Source: Theristus sp. LFF4_11 (Eukaryota; Nematoda; Chromadorea; Monhysterida; Xyalidae). From it: DNA of 64,000 nt. Below are positions 1-10,630 of the stretch, one piece after another. Within the stretch, counting starts at the first letter, position 1. Every line of letters starts with the position of its first letter. Both the position numbers and the translations under genes were made by a program. The stretch spans positions 1 to 64,000 of the forward strand of contig JASANC010001317.1 in assembly GCA_030248135.1 (NCBI GenBank), read 5' to 3'. The notes under the pieces are model-generated. The model worked only from the letters and a program-made list of their open reading frames with translations. It was not told the origin of the DNA and made no database searches.

Positions 1-239
1 ATGAGTTGGCGGTAATTTCATTACAAAAGGCTGTTACCAAAGGAAATCTCTGTGAAAAGTAGAAGTTTCTGCGACTTCCTTCCTGCCATGGAAGGTATTT
101 TTGCCATTTTGCCCACCCCTAAAAATGGTTTCCAAATAAACCCCCCCCCAAAAATAATCCCCCCCCAAAAATAAACCCCCACCCCCAGAAGTCGCTGAAG
201 AAATAAACCCCCATGGGGTTTAATAGAGGTAATACGGTA
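1..239. repeat. MITE, 'TACCGTATTACC' family, 5' truncated by window edge
   Basis: The C-rich segment and its right end (GGTAATACGGTA, ending at 239) match the right half of the complete copy at 8498-8946, including the shared stretch that begins GGTAATTTCATTACAAAAGG. Only the right part lies inside the window. Non-coding; the small minus-strand reading frame through the poly-C is low complexity. Confidence 0.7.
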
Positions 240-1445
240 TTTTCAAAAGCCATGCAGTATGATGAATAGAATGTTGAATTACCAATTACGACATTGTTGC
301 TCAAACCAATACAATCACCTTTTTACGTGTAGTCGAAATCCGTAAAATGTCCGTAGTTTTGCCAAGCGTGCTCCGTAAAACCTCCGTTGAATTTTTTTCG
401 TTCCTGTGTTATAGTGGAGATGAGGGAGGAGTACCGGAACTGCAGATGCAGGTGTGCATCATCACTAAGCAGAAATGTGACAGTCTCCTTCTAATACCGA
501 TCGGAGTTCATTGTGTCAACTGATCAAGCAGCTGAAATACATATTAAAGCGACATATGTCGCCCCACATTTCTGTCGTCTGCGCAATCCGTCTCGGCGCC
601 TTTGTCGGACAGGGGCGTCTGGGCGACTTGGGCGGTAACTCATGTTGCCGTAACAGTGTTGCTGTTCTTCGACAGTTTGCCAGTTTGCCTTCCTGCCAAA
701 ACTGTCGTTGAACATCGCTTTTATGCATATTGCGTGGACACAAGCCTACCCATGCAGTATTGTTCTTGTAATTCAACTGTCGAAAAAGTATGCGAGAGGC
801 TAACATCTGATCTCATTGTGTGCAAATAACTATGGCAAGTCGATCGATCGCATGAGAGACCTGGCAAACCCTTATAATGTGGCAGGATATCGTGAGAGCT
901 GAGGAATCGGTGAGAGCGATTCCGATCTTCTTGGTTGCTGTTAAAAGTCAACGCAGCGGTGTGATCGCGATTGATCGCATTTGTGCACGAGCATTCGAGA
1001 AGCATGCGCTGTTTTTTTCAGCCCGCGTGTGATGTGCCCTCTCTTACAGCTGTATACCAGGCTGGTTGTTATGTACCGTTTTGCTGGCTTGATTTGGGTC
1101 ATTTGTGAAGTCCAGCTTCCATTGGTCAAGTGTCACCTCACATCTCTATCCATACACTGAGTTTCGGGGTAGGTCAAAATATGGTAGGGTAGGTCATTCT
1201 ATGGCAATTTTACAATTGCCATATTTTGACCGGGGGTCAAAATATGGCGGGAGTCAAAATATGGCATGACACCGGCTCAACAGAAAATTCTGTTGTTGCT
1301 CGCTGGATTAATGACATACTGTACATGCGTGCACAGTACTGCTATTGACGATTGTAATCAGATCGTGTCAATAAAACAGTTCTATCATTAACGTAACACG
1401 TACGTCATAAATTCTGCATTCGCACTGCGTGTTTCTGAAGATATT

Positions 1446-1446
<1 letters not shown>
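240..1446. other. No gene seen; short repeats
   Basis: No exon with credible splice borders or a recognisable protein. Positions 330-390 carry a 'CCGTAGTTTTG..AAGCGTGC' motif that recurs several times at 2080-2225. Positions 1165-1265 hold a cluster of 'GTCAAAATATGG' repeats around a palindrome (ATGGCAATTTTACAATTGCC). The open frames at 511-1129 lie on both strands and look like chance. Confidence 0.5.
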
Positions 1447-1476
<30 letters not shown>

Positions 1477-1654
1477 GAGTTTTAGGCGATGTTTTTAGCC
1501 AGGGCTAACCCAGAGAAGCGTACAGAACGCCATTGAGTGGGGGGCCCATCGAGTTTTCTCTATCATTAAGTGCCTATACACCCCTCGGCGGGGCTCGATC
1601 CCCCGAGCGCACAGACTGTAGTCTAACGCACTACCACCAGGCCACGAGGGTGAC
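1447..1654 (-). repeat. tRNA-derived SINE, copy 1, with (CAA)n tail
   Basis: Read on the minus strand, the element starts with a tRNA-like head near 1654. An A-box-like segment (TGGCCTGGTGGTAG) is followed by a B-box-like segment (GGGATCGAGCC) and a CCCTCG/CGAGGG stem. The body (GTATAGGCACTTAATGA..., then GGGTTAGCCCTGGCTAAAA) is shared with the copies at 27083 and 38559. It ends in a (CAA)n tail, seen as (TTG)n on the plus strand at 1447-1478. A tRNA head, shared body and short-repeat tail are the hallmarks of a Pol III SINE. Confidence 0.75.
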
Positions 1655-2480
1655 AACTTTTTTGGTGCATGCTACCGACGATTAGAAGCATTTTCACGAA
1701 GATCGTGTCGAGACCCAATAAAAATAATGGTACCTTAGTATTTGCTCAAACAGTCAGCATTTTAACCATACATGCACTTTTTTACCAATGTTCATAAAAC
1801 CAAGTCATTTTCAGTCGTCTTTTATCTTTTTGAAATTTTAATTTTAATTTCCCGCCATTCGAAAAATTGGCGACCAAATTGCTCAGATTGATTGTTTTGA
1901 TTCATATTCAACAAACTCTGATCATTTCCCATTGTTTTTCAACTGTTTTGAGTGTTTTTTGAATTCCCGCCTAAAAGAAAAAATTTGAATTTGGCGCCCA
2001 AAATTGTTCAGGATTGATGGTATAATCGATTCCCAACCATATCTGAACATTTCCAATCGTTTTTGAAAACCTCCGTATAATGTCCGTAGTTTTGTCAAGC
2101 ACGCGCAGCGTGTGCTGAGAATGTAAAATTGGCGCCATTTTTCGCTGCGCGCACCTCCGTATACGGTCCGTAGTTTTGTTAAGCGTGCGCCGTATAACCT
2201 CCGTATACGGTCCGTAGTTTTGTCAAGGGCCTCAGAAGAATTGATCGAATTTCAAGGCGGTATGTTTGTCTTCACTTTAGCATTAGCTTAGCTGGGGACA
2301 ATTAGTGACGTTTTGGAGGTCAAAACACAAGAAGAGGCATGGTGACGGTTTGGAAAAGGGGTAATTGAGGTCACCAAAACAAAATCTGCAAAGTTCCGCC
2401 ATACGGGTGTCATTCGGGAGGCGCTTGCATATCATATGTGGTTCTTCGGACTCCCTGATTGATTTAGCACAACTTTGATT
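1655..2480. other. No gene; degenerate short repeats
   Basis: AT-rich, with repeated 'CCCGCC..GAAAAATTGGCG' motifs (1850-2000) and three close copies of 'CCTCCGTATACGGTCCGTAG' (2070-2225). No exon seen. Confidence 0.4.
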
Positions 2481-3045
2481 TTTGAAATTTTTAAAAAAAA
2501 AAAAATTTAAAAAAAAAAACAAAAATGACGATTTTTGTTTTTTTTAACAACCCTAGGTACACGGGTATCTGCCCGTGCACGGGCAGGATTTTCGGCTGAG
2601 GGGGGGGGGGTGGACCCCCCACCCCCCCCCGCACTTTCGCTACTGCTGAGGGGGGGGGTGCACTGGCAGAAAAATTTCGTGAGGGGGGGGGGGGTGCACG
2701 GGATCGCACGGGTAATACCAAATTTTTGCCTTAGAAAAACACAGAAATTCTTGTAAAATACAGAATATTTTGTGCAAACAAGCTGCTTGTTTGGTCAGAA
2801 ACAACAAAATCTATGCAGGGACAGACACAAACGTCAAGAAAAATGCAAAAATTACGGTATTTTTGGAAAAAATTGAGATGAGATTGACCACCGTGAGGGG
2901 GGGGGTGCGATCCCGTGTTTTCTCGCGGAGGGGGGTGGGGGGGAGTCTAGTACCCGTGTCGAGGTAAAGGGGGGGAGGGGGGGTACACGGGTATCTGCCC
3001 GTGCACGGGCAGGATTTTCGGCTGAGGGGGGGTGGACCCCCCCCA
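2481..3045. repeat. Poly-G/C repeat block with duplicated hairpin unit
   Basis: Runs of G and C alternate with a unit containing the hairpin GCCCGTGCACGGGC and the words ATTTTCGGCTGAGGGG. The unit occurs at about 2560-2620 and again at 2985-3045. The proline/arginine-rich open frames here come only from the homopolymers and are not called as genes. Confidence 0.6.
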
Positions 3046-4095
3046 CCTAGGGTTAGGGGCTTTGAAAAAAAAATTTATTTTTTTATTTTTTTTTTCGTTT
3101 TTTTTAAAAATTTGGATTTTTTTTTTTAAACTTAAAAAAAAATTTGAAAAATTTTTCTTCTACTTTGCTCTGAAAATTCGATTTATGGCATAATTTTTTG
3201 AAAGTTCAAACCAAATTTTCTTCCCAACTTCTTTGTGTGCTTAGGTACATGTCATTATTTGGCCATTTTGACCGACGTACTCCATGTTTTTCGATTTGGA
3301 TGACTTCTAGAGTCAATTTTTAGCGTTGAAATGACTTAACTGAATTGAAATATCGTTTCAGAAATCGTTTTCTTGCAACTTAGAACATGTTTTTTCAGTC
3401 GGTAGGCCATGAGATGAACATGATATCTTGTTGATTGGCGTACGTTATAGGTCTACAATGGAGTTGTGCGATATATTGTTAAACAATTGGAGCGGGGATG
3501 TTGGTTAATACCACATCACACGACCGTTTTTCAGATACCCGATAACATGGCCACATGTTAAAACTTGTGTGCTGAGCTAAACTAACGTGTTAAACTTGCG
3601 TCTGTCAGTTGCCCGCAACGTGATCGCGAAATCATGGTACGTGTTTTCGATACGATGATTTGAAGAGTGGGCTCTCGCCATGTGGCAGATAGCATAGCTG
3701 GTTGAACCTGAAAGTAAGTGTCTTGGGGGGGGGGGCGACCGGGTCGACAGGGGTTGCCGACTTAGCTACAGCAAACAGGAATTTTTGAACACAGTCAAAT
3801 TTTGGTAATTTTCTAAAGAGGAACAACTAAGAACGGTTCAATATTCAAGTACACGTCGAAAATTGTCCTGTTTTACTGTTGAAAATGCAACTTTCCCTCT
3901 ATGAAATGGACATAATTTCAATAAAACACGATTTTCGCTCTTATAGTTTTCCGGATCGTTCTGAAAATAGTCTAGATGAACTCAGCTCGACGAGACGCTT
4001 CGAACAAACCTAACTTGTTAAAAAATTTTTTTTAAAAAAAACATTTTTTTTAATTTAAAAAAAAATCCGGATTTTTTTTCCCTATCCCTACCCCC
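3046..4095 (-). repeat. 1-kb repeat with TAGGGTTAGGGG ends, copy 1
   Basis: Inverted copy of the element also at 42524-43556 and 51278-52295. One end is CTAGGGTTAGGGG followed by a CTTTGAAAAAAA tract; the other ends in a tract around AAATCCGGATTTTTTT and a TATCCCTA remnant of the terminal repeat. The interior is long, nearly identical between copies and has no convincing gene. A 64-residue frame at 3632-3826 recurs in other copies only because the DNA does. Confidence 0.75.
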
Positions 4096-4199
4096 ACCCC
4101 CCCCCCCGCACTTTCGCTACTGGTCACGGGAATGGGAATGAGAGAATGTGAACCCCGACCCCGATAATGTAAACCCCGTCATTTGCACCAATTCACGCA

Positions 4200-4740
4200 G
4201 GCATGGATTCAATTGTGACCTGAAGAGTTGCAGCCCGCTCATTGCGCCCCGTTTGATTGGGGACCAGAGAATTGCGGCCCGGAAAACAGCGCCCCGGACG
4301 ATTCCGGCCAGGCAAATGTTTCTCTAGCACGAGCAATAGTAAACCACCTGTACCAATTTCATGAATCAAAAAATTGACCACAATCAAACCACGGCACAAC
4401 ATTTGTTAAAATCTCAGGTTTCCGAAGAGCCTTTATATAAAAGGCTTGGCTTAGGAGGCCTACAACAACTTTACTTAGTTTTGGAATTAGATTTGGCTGA
4501 AGTTTATTTTCGTTTTGCAATCTTTTTTAGATCTGCGATTGCGTTAATTGATTGCGGAATGCGAAAAAATCAACCTTCCCAACTCCCAGCAGTATATTGG
4601 TCGTTCTTGGGAACATTCGCCGGGCCGGAGTCGTCCGGGGCGGAATCGTCCGGGGCGGAGATATCCGGATTGTAACAGAACGAACCGCAATTCTTCGGGC
4701 CAAAGTTTTTCGGGCCGCAATGGTACCAAGCAAAGTGGAC
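4200..4740. repeat. Foldback element with 'GCCCCGGACGATTCCGGCC' arms
   Basis: The left arm (about 4235-4325) and right arm (about 4605-4740) are inverted relative to each other. Words such as AATTGCGGCCCG, GCCCCGGACGATTCCG and GCGAATGTT appear in order on one arm and reverse-complemented on the other. Several short frames cross the arms on both strands, as expected of a palindrome, so none is called as a gene. Confidence 0.5.
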
Positions 4741-4860
4741 AAAGAAGAAACCAGTACAGAGCGTGAAGTTAACTTTAATTACCGCCCTATATATTTTGTG
4801 ACTTACGTAGGCCAACCTAAAAATTATATGCCCATAAAATGATAAAAATGTACTTGTATC

Positions 4861-5128
4861 TACAGTATGGCCGAATAAATAAGGCAGTCCATCAAGGCGG
4901 GATTCGTCGCAGACTAGGTGTTGTCTTTTTCAAAAATGCCAACAAAATTCCTAATCATGTGTGCAAGGGAGAAAGAATGAACAGAATAGCACGAAGAATC
5001 AATTAGTTTAAAAAACACGTCAAATTTGGCACACAATTTGGTTTCTGAGAGTCTTTTTTCTTTCATTCAAATTTCGCGCGCTCCTTGCACCCTGAAAAAA
5101 ACTGTCATGTTTACTCGGCCATTCCGTA
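4861..5128 (-). repeat. Tc1/mariner-type MITE 'TACGGTATGGCCG', copy 1
   Basis: About 268 bp bounded by TACAGTATGGCCG and CGGCCATTCCGTA, with TA at each end. The interior matches, in inverse orientation, the copies at 6572-6843 and 52842-53110 (shared words such as AACTCCTAGTCTGCG). No coding capacity; presumably mobilised by a TA-targeting transposase. Confidence 0.75.
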
Positions 5129-6291
5129 GATACTTTCTTCTGAATGCAAGACACTAGTGACTTTCGTGTGGATTTTGTTTTGGCAGAAGTTTTTTGACAC
5201 AATTTTACTTTCAAAGATCGACGAGCAAAGTTCCAGGGGCCAGTTTTATAAAACTTAGGAGTCCAATAGTGCTACACCACTGAGCCACTGAATAAAATCA
5301 TGAAGCATCAAAGTTCCGTTTTTTCTGCTGAACTGCTACAAGTTAGCCGTTTTTCAGCTTCCCAGTTTTCCAGTTAGCCATTTTTCCAGATGGCCAGTTT
5401 TCCAGTTTTCCAGTAACCAGTTTTCCAGTTATAGTCGGACTGGATAATTGCGGGCATTAGCTTATTGGCTGGTGCGTTACCGTAATCAGATTAAAACGCG
5501 GGCCGTTCAAATTGCACTTTTCTTTTTTAAAATTTTTAATTTTTGAGTGATTGTGTTGATGAATGTTTGGATTTTTAATGGGCAAAACTTGTTTATTATT
5601 TATGAAATACAGAAACATCAACAAAGTACATTTTAAAGCGAATTTATTATTTTTTTCAGAAAAAGAGCGACGGCGACATACGGTGATGTGCTCTCGACGT
5701 TTGAAAAGTGAATATTCGTTTGAAAACCGATTGCTTTTCAAGTTTTCCCACAAAACAAATCAACAAACAAAATTTTCAATTGAAAATCAAACACAACACA
5801 GCCGAGCCCGACAAGGCCGAGCCCGATTGAGACTGGCCCGACTTAGTCAGGAGCCAGATTGAGTCTGGCCAATTTAAGACTGACTCGCCACAAAATACGG
5901 TGATGCCTCCTCAACATGTTACAACTCTGTTGTGAGCATGAATATGTGGGTCTATGGTTGATGCCTAACGCACGGCGCATTTGCGAGTCTGTGCTTGGTT
6001 GGCTGCAACCTGTGTCTCCAGGGAAACGCACGCAGGCACCGCTAATACTGCTTATGAACATAGCTATTCGTTGCTATGTTAAGCTGTTCGTTTCTCTATA
6101 CCTTGTGATTTTTTAGATAGTTTTTCGCATATTGCAGCATGAACTTGCTGTGCTTCAGTTATATACAGTGTGTTGATTGAGTGTCTGTTTAAAAAAATTG
6201 TGCTGGGTTTTCATAACGTGGCACATCTTCCATATCTTCACTCTGGTGTGGTGATACAGTCTTGTATTTCAGACACTTTTAGCCAGAAAAA
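5129..6291. other. Intergenic; short repeats, possible trans-splice site
   Basis: Contains short tandem 'CCAGTTTTCCAGTT' units (about 5355-5430) and 'GAGCCCGA' repeats (5800-5880). TGTATTTCAG at about 6264-6272, 20 bases before the ATG at 6292, would suit a spliced-leader acceptor or a 5'UTR intron end. No exon recognised. Confidence 0.35.
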
Positions 6292-8455
6292 ATGGCTGAC
6301 AAAGTGAGTCCGATCATCGTTGAGCCTCCGAATTTTGCGGTTACCGAGCAGAATGGCAATGGTCCAATTTCGACGGTTTTCGCCAACAACAATAACAACG
6401 GTACTGGACAACCTCAGAGCAATAATTTTACGGAAACCGAATTGAACGCTGGTGACAAAACGGGGACCAACGCCAATGAAACGTCAGCTTCGTGTCAAGC
6501 ACAGAGAGCAATGGATCAGCTGCCAATCGCAAGATTTCCTTTGAAATGCTGCTGTGATTGGCACATAAAGGTACGGAATGGCCGATTAAACATGTCAGCT
6601 TTTTCAGGGTAAGGAACGCGCGAAATTTGAATAAAAGAAAAAAGACGTTCAAAACCCCTGTATCAAATTTGACGTGTTTTTTCAACTAATTGATTCTTCG
6701 TGGTGCAATCCTGTTCATTTTGTCTTCCTTGCACACACGATTGGGAATGACCTTGGCATTTTTGAAAAAGACAGCTCCTAGTCTGCGACTGATCCCGTCT
6801 TGATGAAGAATACAAGGACTGCCTGATTTATTCGGCCATACTGGCTTTTCTTTTCTTTTAAATCTGCGACTCATTGCATTTGCGAACGTCGAAAATAAAC
6901 CAGGTTAATACTTGATGCAGTAGTTCAAAATGGCCCTAGTGACTCAACCGTATCTCAGGGACACGGATCAATTTTGAATTCCCGCATCAAGCATAAACTT
7001 ACATCACTATGCGTGCATTGAGTCGCAGAACCAAAATCAAAGATAATACACATTGGAACTATGAAATACGCGAAAGATAAAATCGGGTCTAAAAACAAAA
7101 ATTTGGATGTTATTTCAAGTGCTACAAAGAACACACAAGCGAATGAAAAACAAAAAAACCTTTTTAGTTTGTTTACGTAACATGTTTATTATCGTAAAGT
7201 CTTGCATATAAGGTCTCCTTATATAAATTTGAAAATCAAAAGTTTCTAAAAAATAAAGTGGAATTTCGTGTGACAGCCTTATAAGTGGGAGGAGGTCTTA
7301 TAAAGCGAACATTAGGAATTCCGGGACTATAAACGGGGTAGGTTTTCGACCATGTCAAAATTTTGAATTTTTTGGTTTCCCGCCGTGTGACACTCCGCCC
7401 ACTTTTGGGTGGGGGTCTTATAAGTGGGAGGAACCTTATATGCAAGACTTTACGGTATTCAGCTGGGCACAGTTGTGATGCTGTTCGTGCAGATGTGTCT
7501 CTGGATGGCGTTCGCAATGGTCAGCGGTGAACTTGGTGGAGCCTGGGCACTGCTCGTAAATTGAATCTGCTTTTTAATCATACATTGTTTATGTTCTCTC
7601 TCCAAATTTCAATGCTCTGTCTGTCATTTCCTGTAGTTTGTCTAACATTCTGTTTGATAAGCAGATCGCGTTGCCAATCCTGATTGTTTTTGTTGGCGTT
7701 ATGGCACTTGAGCTGTGTGCCATCTACACGGAGACACCCTCGCTAATGGTCCCGTATCTGACGGTCATGGTCGGCGGACGTTGCTTTTTTGGTTTACTAA
7801 CGTCGTTTTTCGTTCTGTCCACACAAAAAGTCAAAATTGTAACTTTCTTGCAGTCCCTTTCCATTCTCGTGTACATCACGATCATAGTGGTGCTGATTTT
7901 GATGATGGCGGGGTAAGTCAAACCATCACCGGTTTTCCAGAGATTTTGTGAAAACTATTTTTGGTTTGGTTTGAAAAATACAGTGGCGGCCAAAAGTGTT
8001 GGAACGCTGCGCTCGTATGTGCTGTGTATTGCGCGCGTGTTGCATCAGCCCTACAAACGCTATTATAGGAATTGAAGGGCAACGTTGGGTTCACGGGACA
8101 CTTTTCTACCCAACGTTGCCCATAAATTCTTGTAACAGCGTTTGTACGGCTGATGCAACACGCGCGCAATACACAGCACGCACGCGCGCAGCGTTCCAAC
8201 ACTTTTGGCCGCCACTGTATTTCCAAAATACTTTTCACAATTCGTCAATCGTCTGAGCGTGAATGAACTTGTGTTCGTTACAGAGTGTTTGGCGACCCGA
8301 CAATCACATGGGCCGCCGTAATCGCCCTGCTCTGGGCCATCGTCTTCCTCATTACGACCGTTTTCTTTTTGTTTTCTGCAATCCGATGTTACAAATACGT
8401 GCAACAGAAACGTAGAATCGGTTTGCCCGTCTCACGATTGGGCGGTGTGAAATAA
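6292..8455 (+). CDS. LAPTM-like four-transmembrane protein
   Basis: Four exons: 6292-6570, 7463-7555, 7665-7912 and 8284-8455, giving 263 residues. The N-terminus is about 90 hydrophilic, Asn/Thr-rich residues ending in a CCCDW cysteine cluster. Four hydrophobic segments follow, beginning in exon 2 (GTVVMLFVQMCLWMAFAMV), exon 3 (ALPILIVFVGVMALELCAIY and a pair around FFGLLTSFFVLS and LVYITIIVVLILMMAG) and exon 4 (AVIALLWAIVFLITTVFFLF). The tail is short, basic and tyrosine-containing (CYKYVQQKRR). The order and the cysteine-rich lead-in resemble lysosome-associated LAPTM/tetraspan proteins, so an endosomal or lysosomal membrane location is inferred. Family assignment is by pattern only. The exon 3 start at 7665 was chosen because the first CAG upstream (before 7637) gives a stop. 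Introns 1 and 3 are full of MITEs. Confidence 0.75.
6572..6843 (+). repeat. Tc1/mariner-type MITE 'TACGGTATGGCCG', copy 2
   Basis: Starts TACGGAATGGCCG and ends CGGCCATACTG, so the right-hand TA is lost. The interior matches the copies at 4861 and 52842. It begins one base after the end of exon 1 of the LAPTM-like gene, so the splice donor (AAG|GTACGG) is built partly from the TA target and the MITE terminus. Confidence 0.8.
7192..7457. repeat. MITE with 'CGTAAAGTCTTGCATATAAGGT' termini
   Basis: The left terminus (TATCGTAAAGTCTTGCATAT) and right terminus (ATATGCAAGACTTTACGGTA) are inverted copies, with TA at both ends. The interior has repeated CTTATAAGTGGGAGG motifs. The right TA is only five bases (TTCAG) from exon 2 of the LAPTM-like gene, so this element abuts the splice acceptor. 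Confidence 0.75.
7979..8219. repeat. Foldback MITE with Tc1-like 'TACAGTGGCGGCCAAAAGTG' ends
   Basis: A nearly perfect 241-bp palindrome in intron 3 of the LAPTM-like gene. TACAGTGGCGGCCAAAAGTG at the left is mirrored by CACTTTTGGCCGCCACTGTA at the right, and the similarity continues through GCGCGTGTTGCATCAGCC to the centre (about 8095-8105). TA flanks both sides, as expected of Tc1/mariner insertion. Open frames on both strands are by-products of the palindrome. Confidence 0.85.
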
Positions 8456-8497
8456 TAACCGTCGCCGTTGCGTATTTTTTGTTTATTCGCAAATTAC

Positions 8498-8946
8498 TAC
8501 CGTATTACCCCTATTGAACCCCCCCCCATTAACCCCCACCAATAAACCCCCAACCCCATGACAAGTTTCCGAATAATCTCCCCCACAAATAATCCCCCAT
8601 GGGGGTTAATTGGAAACCTGTTTGAAACACATACCCAGCGAATTCAGTGGCTGGTTGCAGTGAAAATGATGAAATTGTGCTATCAAAGGCCCCAAAAGGA
8701 TGAGTTAATGGTAATTTCATTACAAAAGGCTGTTACAAAAGGAAATCTCTGTGAAAAGTAGAAGTTTCTGCGACTTTCTTGCCTGCCATGCAAGATATTT
8801 TTGCCATTTTCAACATACCCCCACCCCTAGAATTTTTTGCAAATAACCCCCCCCCCCCACCAATAATCCCCCCCCCAATAAACCCCACCCCTAAAAGTCG
8901 CTGACGTATTAATCCCCCATGGGGGTTTATTGGAGGTAATACGGTA
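8498..8946. repeat. MITE, 'TACCGTATTACC' family, complete copy
   Basis: About 449 bp with inverted ends TACCGTATTACCCCTATTGA and the mirrored TAATACGGTA; the inner parts are rich in C runs and AATAAACCCCC words. The right half matches 1-239. It starts about 40 bases after the stop of the LAPTM-like gene and carries AATAAA words (for example near 8543) that could serve as a poly(A) signal; that role is inference. Confidence 0.75.
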
Positions 8947-9124
8947 TAGTGGATCAAAGAGCAGATTGAATGTACAAATAAAACAAAGTAACAACAAATA
9001 ATGCCGCATCCGCCGAATAACAATTGAGTCGTTTTCAACACAGAATATAAAATTTTGACTTCTCAAATGATAGAGGATGCATGTTTGAAAACGAGTTTGC
9101 AAGCTTCCTCCGACGTTATCGCTC

Positions 9125-9857
9125 TCACTCATCACCGACGTCTGTTTCTATTTTAGTTTGTTGGTTTTGCGTTTTTCTACAACGGTAAGCGCAGTGCACA
9201 CGGCACGTACATCGACGTTCTACTAAAGCCAATGCTCGCTCCTCGTAATGATCTCCATCCAAAACGTCTAAAAAAGACGCTTTGCAAAAAAGTTCTAATT
9301 ACAAATCATGGAAAGAGACCTTAAAAGCCGTACATAGCCGTCCAACACTTTTTGGTCATCAAAAAATGCAATCGTAAAGTTTGTATCACGTACCAGCGAA
9401 AAACAAACGGAGCGTTTTATTGCTGCCCACTCTGACGGATGCCAACGCCGTGCGCAAGTCTTGCTCTTTGTCCAGATTCAACACAATCAAGTCACCTTCA
9501 TCATCTTCAAAAAATATGATTTTATAAACGAAACTGGGTTGAGTTACGAGGTTCTTCTACTTTGAAAGCTGCGTGAACTTTCAAAAAGTTGATGAACTTG
9601 ATTGTGCGGTTTACTTTGCTTCGTTTAACTTTTTAGAGTTTTATAAAAGTTTAAGAGATTCGAAAAAACTGCTTGCGGGACACACCTTTCCACATCAAGT
9701 TTTGCTCGTTGAAGTTCTCGACAATGCTGTGCAGCTGTTCCCTGAGCAGCGTTCTGTTCGTCCACGCGTTTCGTTGGCCCTCTTCGTTCAATTCTACTGA
9801 GAAACGGTAGAACCTTCCAGCATGCAGCCATTTTACTGGCTGGTGGAACGTTGACAT
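9125..9857 (-). CDS. Small PB1-domain protein
   Basis: Minus-strand model with three exons, 9857-9684, 9556-9394 and 9267-9125, giving 159 residues. The first half of the PB1 fold is visible in exon 1 (AGRFYRFSVEL..., then a long helix-like segment ending FNEQNLMWKG). The second half is in exon 2: SFVYKIIFFEDDEGDLIVL is a typical PB1 OPCA acidic motif (DDEGD..L..DKEQDL), followed by a strand TLRLFFAG. Exon 3 adds a basic Cys-rich tail (RRCTCRVHCAYRC) and stops. PB1 domains pair head-to-tail in signalling and autophagy scaffolds such as sequestosome/p62; this protein is little more than the domain. The exon 1 donor could be at 9684 (phase 0, used here) or 9686. No homologue identified by name. 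Confidence 0.6.
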
Positions 9858-10630
9858 TTTTGACTGATGGACCCACTGATGTATCGATGGTTAGAAAATG
9901 AAATGTCAAAATTTTATTTTAGTTCTATTTTATCGAAAATGACAGGCGTTTTTTACTATTCGTTAGTCACCACCGTGGTTAAGTCACGATCAAGTCACTG
10001 AACGACAATTCTGCGACTTTACTGGAGACAGGTAGAAAAACTGAAAGTTATTGTTGAAAAAGGTGTTTTTCAACAGTACAGTATTTATCAGTTCAACGTA
10101 TACATACACGCAACGTAAATCTCTTTGGCAAGTTTGCCCGTTATCGTGGGGAATATTGGAACTGTGATGTAATAGTGTGAGTGTGAAGGTTGGTGCCAGC
10201 CTTGACAGAAACATTGTTTACCTTTGATAAACCGATCGACAACTATCGTGTTGTGCCTATTACATTGTATGTGGAACTTTTGTGCCCACGAAAAGCAAGT
10301 GTATTCATAAACATTGAACGGTTGGACTCGGACATCAGACCCATCACCGCATGCGAACTGCCAAAATGTGAACCTGTTTCCAACAGAAGTGTGTGCACTC
10401 GTGTACATGTACAATGTGAACGGTAGCATTGGACGGCACTGCAATTGTTACCTTGACAATTGTTGCACTATGACCACTGGCAGTTATGGATAATTGTTAA
10501 AGCAAATTGTTGTCGATGCGGCATTTTTGCGTGTGTGGTTCGAATTTATACAAGCTGTGGGTTATAACAAAGTACATAGGCATACAAACTCATTTGTGAA
10601 TAATGACGCTTAAAGATTTGTGATACGACA
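9858..10630. other. Intergenic between divergent PB1 and glycosyltransferase genes
   Basis: Head-to-head spacer of about 770 bp, so it should hold both promoters. I see no TATA box or other element I would defend, and no exon. Short open frames here show no similarity I recognise. Confidence 0.35.

Noticed and set aside
2491..3046. Proline/arginine/glycine-rich proteins in the poly-G/C block (also 41835-42435)
   Set aside because: Frames arise from homopolymer runs on both strands.
7918..8256. Protein-coding frames on both strands at 7918-8256
   Set aside because: They lie in a perfect palindrome, so both strands read the same peptide; the region is an intron MITE.
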